From assembly GCA_021731695.1 (NCBI GenBank), contig JAKFWZ010000014.1, forward strand, positions 1-35,590: 35,590 nt of DNA. The letters are read 5' to 3'. The notes beneath the pieces were generated by a model that saw nothing but the letters and a program-made list of their open reading frames with translations, was not told where the DNA came from and did not search any database. A program made the translations under genes and the position numbers. Positions 35,514-35,590 of the stretch are shown piece after piece. Each line of letters begins with the position of its first letter. The first letter of the stretch is position 1. This DNA comes from Candidatus Daviesbacteria bacterium. Lineage in GTDB: Bacteria; Patescibacteriota; Microgenomatia; Daviesbacterales; UBA10151.

Positions 35514-35590
35514 ATGTATCGACTAAATCAAATACCTTCTGAGGCACAAATCAAGAAACAGTTAAGGAGAATTGTTTTTGGTCAGAATCT
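35514..35590 (+). CDS. Partial gene cut by window end, possibly a transposase
   Basis: The first 25 codons are 'MYRLNQIPSEAQIKKQLRRI' followed by 'VFGQN'. The opening recalls zinc-ribbon IS1595-like transposases, in which a 'CP.C' cluster would follow shortly after. The window ends before any such motif, so this is a guess. Confidence 0.35.
   Translation, partial: MYRLNQIPSEAQIKKQLRRIVFGQN

Overview
The window looks like a chromosomal segment of a Candidate Phyla Radiation (Patescibacteria) bacterium, most likely of the Microgenomates group. This is an inference from an AT-rich genome with standard stop codons, many membrane-anchored hypothetical proteins, small toxin-antitoxin modules, an archaeal-type PEP carboxylase, and cohesin/dockerin surface proteins whose N-termini share a 'Q[KR]G[FLV]A[HP]..LLLI' anchor. 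No plasmid or phage backbone is visible.

Layout. 0-7 kb: PEP carboxylase, a coiled-coil protein, a protein with a twin-arginine-like motif, an 835-aa protein with a possible FAD/NAD(P) Rossmann motif, and an unknown. 7-9 kb: a membrane-anchored dockerin protein, a HicB/HicA pair, and a second toxin-antitoxin pair whose toxin is truncated. 9-11.4 kb: a flippase-like membrane protein, a 415-bp element with terminal inverted repeats, and rplA. 11.5-16.5 kb: two small unknowns, a cohesin-dockerin-FN3 protein and an 890-aa SGNH/sialate-esterase-like surface protein. 16.5-19 kb: rplK, a GxxExxY gene, nusG and secE. 19-24.7 kb: a tight four-gene minus-strand operon (dockerin+Hint, cohesin+dockerin, anchored cohesin, beta-helix). 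24.8-28.5 kb: small membrane or surface proteins. 28.6-33 kb: a SerB-SerA fusion and a SerC-like aminotransferase, with two unknown membrane proteins between them. 33-35.6 kb: GIY-YIG gene, tRNA-Ser(UGA), a LapA/Nudix/DUF3096 operon, small genes behind a structured leader with a terminator, and the start of a gene cut by the window end.

How it fits together. The most striking system is the cohesin/dockerin surface set: three cohesin-like and four dockerin-like modules in five proteins, one of which also carries an apparently complete intein-like Hint domain. The glycan-esterase-like protein and the beta-helix are plausible cargo or neighbours. Serine synthesis (SerA, SerB, SerC activities) is reconstructed from two loci. 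The conserved secE-nusG-rplK-rplA cluster is broken: a GxxExxY unit sits between nusG and rplK, and about 5 kb of surface-protein genes separates rplK from rplA, which has its own promoter. A 117-bp duplication of the rplK tail marks the break.

Two genome-wide habits stand out. Small palindromic repeats have entered several coding regions in frame (ppc, nusG, serBA, Nudix). Many genes have a TTGnnn-16/18-TAnnnT promoter ending only 5-13 nt before the start codon, which suggests leaderless mRNAs.
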